Shown in pieces: positions 50,572-53,333 of a stretch of 53,333 bases of DNA. The stretch's first letter is position 1. Each line of letters opens with the position of its first letter. The notes below the pieces were generated by a model. The model was given only the letters and a program-made list of their open reading frames with translations, did no database searches and was not told where the DNA came from. Position numbers and translations under genes: made by a program. Source of the stretch: an uncultured delta proteobacterium (GTDB lineage: Bacteria > Desulfobacterota > Desulfovibrionia > Desulfovibrionales > Desulfovibrionaceae); contig LT599019.1 of the NCBI GenBank assembly GCA_900079685.1, forward strand, positions 1 through 53,333, given 5' to 3'.

Positions 50572-50713
50572 CAATATTCATCGTATTTTTAATGCAATGA
50601 AGTGCGGCTACGTCCAGCTACGTCTTCAACTTTTGTACCAAGAAAAATGAAAAAGTGTACCGCTCTCCAACCGCATGGGGAACGGGACAACAGTTATACA
50701 AGGAAGCCCAGCC

Positions 50714-52003
50714 ATGTCCTATCTCGTCTTACACATGGATAAATTCAAAAAAGAGGCCGTCCGGGGCATCCAGAGCCACAACAACCGTGAGCGCGAAAGC
50801 CGCAGCAACCCGGATATCGACTACGAGCGGAGCGCGGGCAACTACGATCTGCACGAATCCGCCGTTGAAAACTACGGCGAGGCCATCCAGAATCGTATTG
50901 ACGATCTTTTGCTGGTCAAGGCGGTAAGGAAAGACGCCGTGCATATGTGCGGCCTCATCGTGTCCTCTGACAGCGCCTTTTTTGAAAAACTGTCACCGGA
51001 GGACACCCGGCGCTTTTTCGAGGAAAGCAAGGCGTTTCTCACAGAGTTTGTAGGCGCGGAAAACGTCATTTCCGCAATGGTTCACCTGGATGAAAAAACG
51101 CCGCACATGCACTTTCTGCATGTTCCGGTCACGCAGGATGGGCGGCTCAACGCGAATACAATCTATACGCGGGAAAGTCTGAAAAATCTGCAAACCGAGT
51201 TGCCCCGGCATCTGCAAAGCCGTGGCTTCGACTTGCAGCGCGGTGTCGAGCAGGAACCGGGAGCGAAGAAAAAGCATCTGAACACGCGGGAGTTCAAGCA
51301 GCAACAGGAGGCGTTGAACAGTCTGGAAAAGGAGGCTGAGGCCAAAAGCGCCGAACTGGAACAGCGCCAGTTGGAAGAATCCGCGTTGCAGGAGCGTTTG
51401 CAATCTATCGAGCGGCAAGCCCAGGAGGCGGAAAAAGCCCTTTCTGAACAAACTGACATTCCCAAGGCGTCAATGCTCAATTTCAAGTCCGTGCTGGAAA
51501 CCGCCCAGGAGATAATTGAACGGCAGAAAAAGGCGCTGGCGGCAAAAGGTATCGTGGACGCGCACAATGAAAAGCTACGAGCTGATAACGGGAGATTGCA
51601 AACCCAGGTCAGGGAATTAAGCGATAAAGTTCTGGGCATTGAGTTGCAACATGCCGAGGAACGCCAAAAAATCATTACCGAAATGCGAAGCTTGAGCAGC
51701 ACCAATCAGAATCTTCTCGCCAGTGTGGAACGAGCCGAAAAGTTTTTCCGCTGGAACACGGCAGCCGCCATGATGCGAGATGATTACGAGCGGGGGCAGC
51801 GTGAAGAGGCCCGTCAGCGTGAAGCCGAACGAAAGCGCCAAGCGGAGGAACAGGCGCGGCGGCAGGAAGAGGAACGCGCCCGCCAAGCCCAGGAGCAGGA
51901 ACGGCAGAAGGCGCGTGAAGCCGAACGCCGGCGTGAGGAGCGGGAAGCGGAGAAGGCCCGCTATCTGGAGCGGCGGTCACGCGGCATGGGCATGGGTCGT
52001 TGA
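50714..52003 (+). CDS. MobV-family relaxase (Pre/Mob)
   Basis: ATG 50714 (AAGGA 9 bases upstream) gives 429 residues. The amino domain MSYLVLHMDKFKKEAVRGIQSHNNRERE..NPDIDYERSAGNYDL is the Pre/Mob signature with the conserved N-x-D-I(D) block, and HLDEKTPHMHFLHVPV is the HxDE..PHxH metal site. The carboxy half is a long coiled coil, very rich in Arg, Glu and Gln after residue 350. It nicks an oriT, probably within the preceding 200 bases, and transfers the strand. The Dot/Icm-type apparatus in the same window is a candidate channel. Confidence 0.9.
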   Translation: MSYLVLHMDKFKKEAVRGIQSHNNRERESRSNPDIDYERSAGNYDLHESAVENYGEAIQNRIDDLLLVKAVRKDAVHMCGLIVSSDSAFFEKLSPEDTRRFFEESKAFLTEFVGAENVISAMVHLDEKTPHMHFLHVPVTQDGRLNANTIYTRESLKNLQTELPRHLQSRGFDLQRGVEQEPGAKKKHLNTREFKQQQEALNSLEKEAEAKSAELEQRQLEESALQERLQSIERQAQEAEKALSEQTDIPKASMLNFKSVLETAQEIIERQKKALAAKGIVDAHNEKLRADNGRLQTQVRELSDKVLGIELQHAEERQKIITEMRSLSSTNQNLLASVERAEKFFRWNTAAAMMRDDYERGQREEARQREAERKRQAEEQARRQEEERARQAQEQERQKAREAERRREEREAEKARYLERRSRGMGMGR

Positions 52004-52172
52004 GGGATAACCGAACGTCCGGGCCGCGTCTTTGCGAAAGCCAAAGCTATAGCCCACTATGCTTCACTTCATGAAACGTGGGCGAACGTGCCGCTCGACC
52101 GCCAAAGGCAAAAAGCAAAATCCGGGGCTTTGTTCATAACCGCCCCCGTCACAAATACAGGAGAGAAACAGC

Positions 52173-52559
52173 ATGAATATCACGACAGCCCAAATCAAGG
52201 AAATCAAGACGGCGTTCGCCAAGCTCAAGCCCGTCAAAGTCACTCTGGACGGGAACCGCAGTCTCACCGTGAAAGAGGCTATCCGCGCCCTGGCTCCGAC
52301 ATTGGAACGAATGAAAAAGCGCGGCTTCGATACCCAGGAGATTGCCGAAAAACTCCATGAGAAAGGCCTCGACATTAAGCCGCCCACCCTCGCCAAATAC
52401 CTGAACGAATTCAGACGGGGGAAAGACAGGAAAACAGACACACCCCCGCCGCCTGTGGAAACAAAAAAGGTCGCGCTCGCGCCGCAACCGAACAGGCCCG
52501 CCACGGTCAAGCCAGGAGAGTTCGTCATTACCCCAGATACGCCGCTGGATGAATTGTAG
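52173..52559 (+). CDS. Small mobilization-module protein, function unknown
   Basis: The 128-residue protein follows the relaxase by 169 bases and has AGGAG before its ATG. The amino part is helical and basic (ITTAQIKEIKTAFAKLKPVKVTLDGNRSLTVKEAIRALAPTLERMKKRGFDTQEIAEKLHEKGLDIKPPTLAKYLNEFRRGK). A segment within it looks like a helix-turn-helix. It may bind DNA and help the relaxase. The Pro-rich linker (KTDTPPPPVETKK) holds an exact copy of the dispersed motif. Confidence 0.6.
   Translation: MNITTAQIKEIKTAFAKLKPVKVTLDGNRSLTVKEAIRALAPTLERMKKRGFDTQEIAEKLHEKGLDIKPPTLAKYLNEFRRGKDRKTDTPPPPVETKKVALAPQPNRPATVKPGEFVITPDTPLDEL
52432..52452 (+). repeat. Dispersed motif copy 5, inside the small mobilization gene
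   Basis: Exact match to copy 1. Here it is on the coding strand (KTDTPPPP), opposite to the gene orientation at copies 1, 3 and 4, yet the same orientation along the DNA. Confidence 0.75.
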
Positions 52560-52781
52560 CGCGTAACGCGAATCAAATTTTCACTTGAAACGGCAAGCGG
52601 CTTTCGGGAATTTCCGGGGCCGCTTTCACATGTGCCGAAATTTCTCAACGCTTTCCAGCATGAGTTGCGAGTGCGAAATATATTTGACATGCTTGCTGGT
52701 ACTCATGATGGCACTTGATAAAAGTTAATTTCCATGGGTAAATACGCCTATGCGCCATCTAACACCGGGATGTAAAAAAGC

Positions 52782-53318
52782 ATGGAACTCTTCGACAATA
52801 TAACTAAAACCGTGAAAGACGACTTGAAAATTACGCTTGCCAAGGGAAGCCGTCTTTCTATAGCCGCAGCGTGCTTTTCTATTTATGCATATAGCAAGTT
52901 AAAAAAGCAGCTTGATTCCATTGAAGAGCTTCAATTTATATTCACATCGCCGACTTTCGTTGCGGAGAAAGCGCCAAAAGAGAAACGTGAATTTTATATT
53001 CCACGCCTTTACCGAGAACGTAGTTTGTATGGTTCAGAATTTGAAATAAAGCTCCGTAACGAGCTTACACAAAAAGCCATCGCCAAAGAATGTGCAGACT
53101 GGATAAAGAAAAAAGCTACTTTCAAGTCAAATATTACAAAAGAAAATATGGGCGGGTTCTTTAATATCAGAACACCCGAAACCGCTGTTACCTACATGCC
53201 GATAAACGGTTTTACCACCGTAGACCTAGGCTATGAGCGTGGCAACAACAGTTACAGCATGATAACAAAGCTGGATATGCCGCACAGCCAAGAGTTTTTA
53301 CCAATGCTGTCCGGCTAA
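52782..53318 (+). CDS. Amino part of a large helicase-like protein, probably truncated
   Basis: The 178-residue frame starts MELFDNITKTVKDDLKITLAKGSRLSIAAACFSIYAY and includes EELQFIFTSPTFVAEKAPKEKREFYIPRLYRERSLYGSEFEIKLRNELTQKAIAKECADWIKKKATFKSN. This matches my memory of the phospholipase-D-like amino region of long (about 1,000-residue) SNF2-type helicases carried by integrative elements. It stops at 53318, far too early, so it is either cut off or frameshifted. The A/T richness is higher than in the transfer block. Confidence 0.6.
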   Translation: MELFDNITKTVKDDLKITLAKGSRLSIAAACFSIYAYSKLKKQLDSIEELQFIFTSPTFVAEKAPKEKREFYIPRLYRERSLYGSEFEIKLRNELTQKAIAKECADWIKKKATFKSNITKENMGGFFNIRTPETAVTYMPINGFTTVDLGYERGNNSYSMITKLDMPHSQEFLPMLSG

Positions 53319-53333
53319 GGTGCGTTAAATATG

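Overview
The window looks like accessory DNA of a deltaproteobacterial sulfate reducer of the Desulfovibrio/Bilophila type. That guess rests on recognising the gene families and the moderately high G+C, not on a search. Most of it is mobile DNA in three blocks, with a patch of host-like secreted-protein genes in the third.

Block 1 (1-31.3 kb, almost all on the minus strand) is the transfer module of a large conjugative element. Its type IVB (Dot/Icm, IncI-like) secretion genes run from about 29.5 kb down to 5 kb: dotH, dotG, dotE, dotP/icmD, dotI, dotO, a TraW/IcmX-like gene, dotA, an IcmV-like gene, dotD, dotC, dotB, icmT, then dotM and dotL. Between these lie a replication-like HTH protein (head of the operon), DNA topoisomerase III, an ArdC-type antirestriction protein, a lytic transglycosylase and a DsbA-like periplasmic oxidoreductase. 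A three-gene cargo (radical SAM enzyme, PAPS-reductase-like enzyme, unknown 324-residue protein) sits between dotB and icmT. Many genes overlap by 1 or 4 bases, so the block is probably one or a few long transcripts. Next come an AbrB/PIN toxin-antitoxin pair with a legible promoter and operator, and a large DNA methylase/helicase gene cut in two by an 854-bp IS5-family element whose TA target duplication can be read exactly. No relaxase is seen in block 1.

Block 2 (31.3-36.3 kb) is a small integrative mobilizable element. It begins at the 3' part of a tRNA-Glu gene, which appears to be the attachment site. It carries a tyrosine recombinase, an excisionase-like HTH protein, an unknown gene with a strong terminator, an RSF1010-like oriT, a MobQ relaxase with a second coiled-coil gene nested in another frame, and a TraD/MobC-like helper.

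Block 3 (36.6-53.3 kb) starts with a decayed IS481-type transposase and a broken RHH/ParE toxin-antitoxin locus. There follow minus-strand genes for small exported proteins of unknown function, interleaved with remnants of paralogues, then a lipoprotein 5'-nucleotidase, a TMEM43-like membrane protein and, divergently, exported proteins and LemA. At about 49.34 kb the gene after LemA stops and a 5'-truncated TOPRIM/AAA helicase gene begins, followed by an 18-bp-arm palindrome, a MobV relaxase, a small accessory protein and the amino end of a large helicase-like defence protein.

The most unusual signal is a DNA motif of about 20 bp (core CAGACACACCCCC) found five times in the same orientation in block 1 and right of 49.34 kb, in different strands and frames and once between genes, but not seen in the middle 18 kb. 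It suggests that the two outer arms belong to related elements and that the middle is a later insertion or separate DNA.
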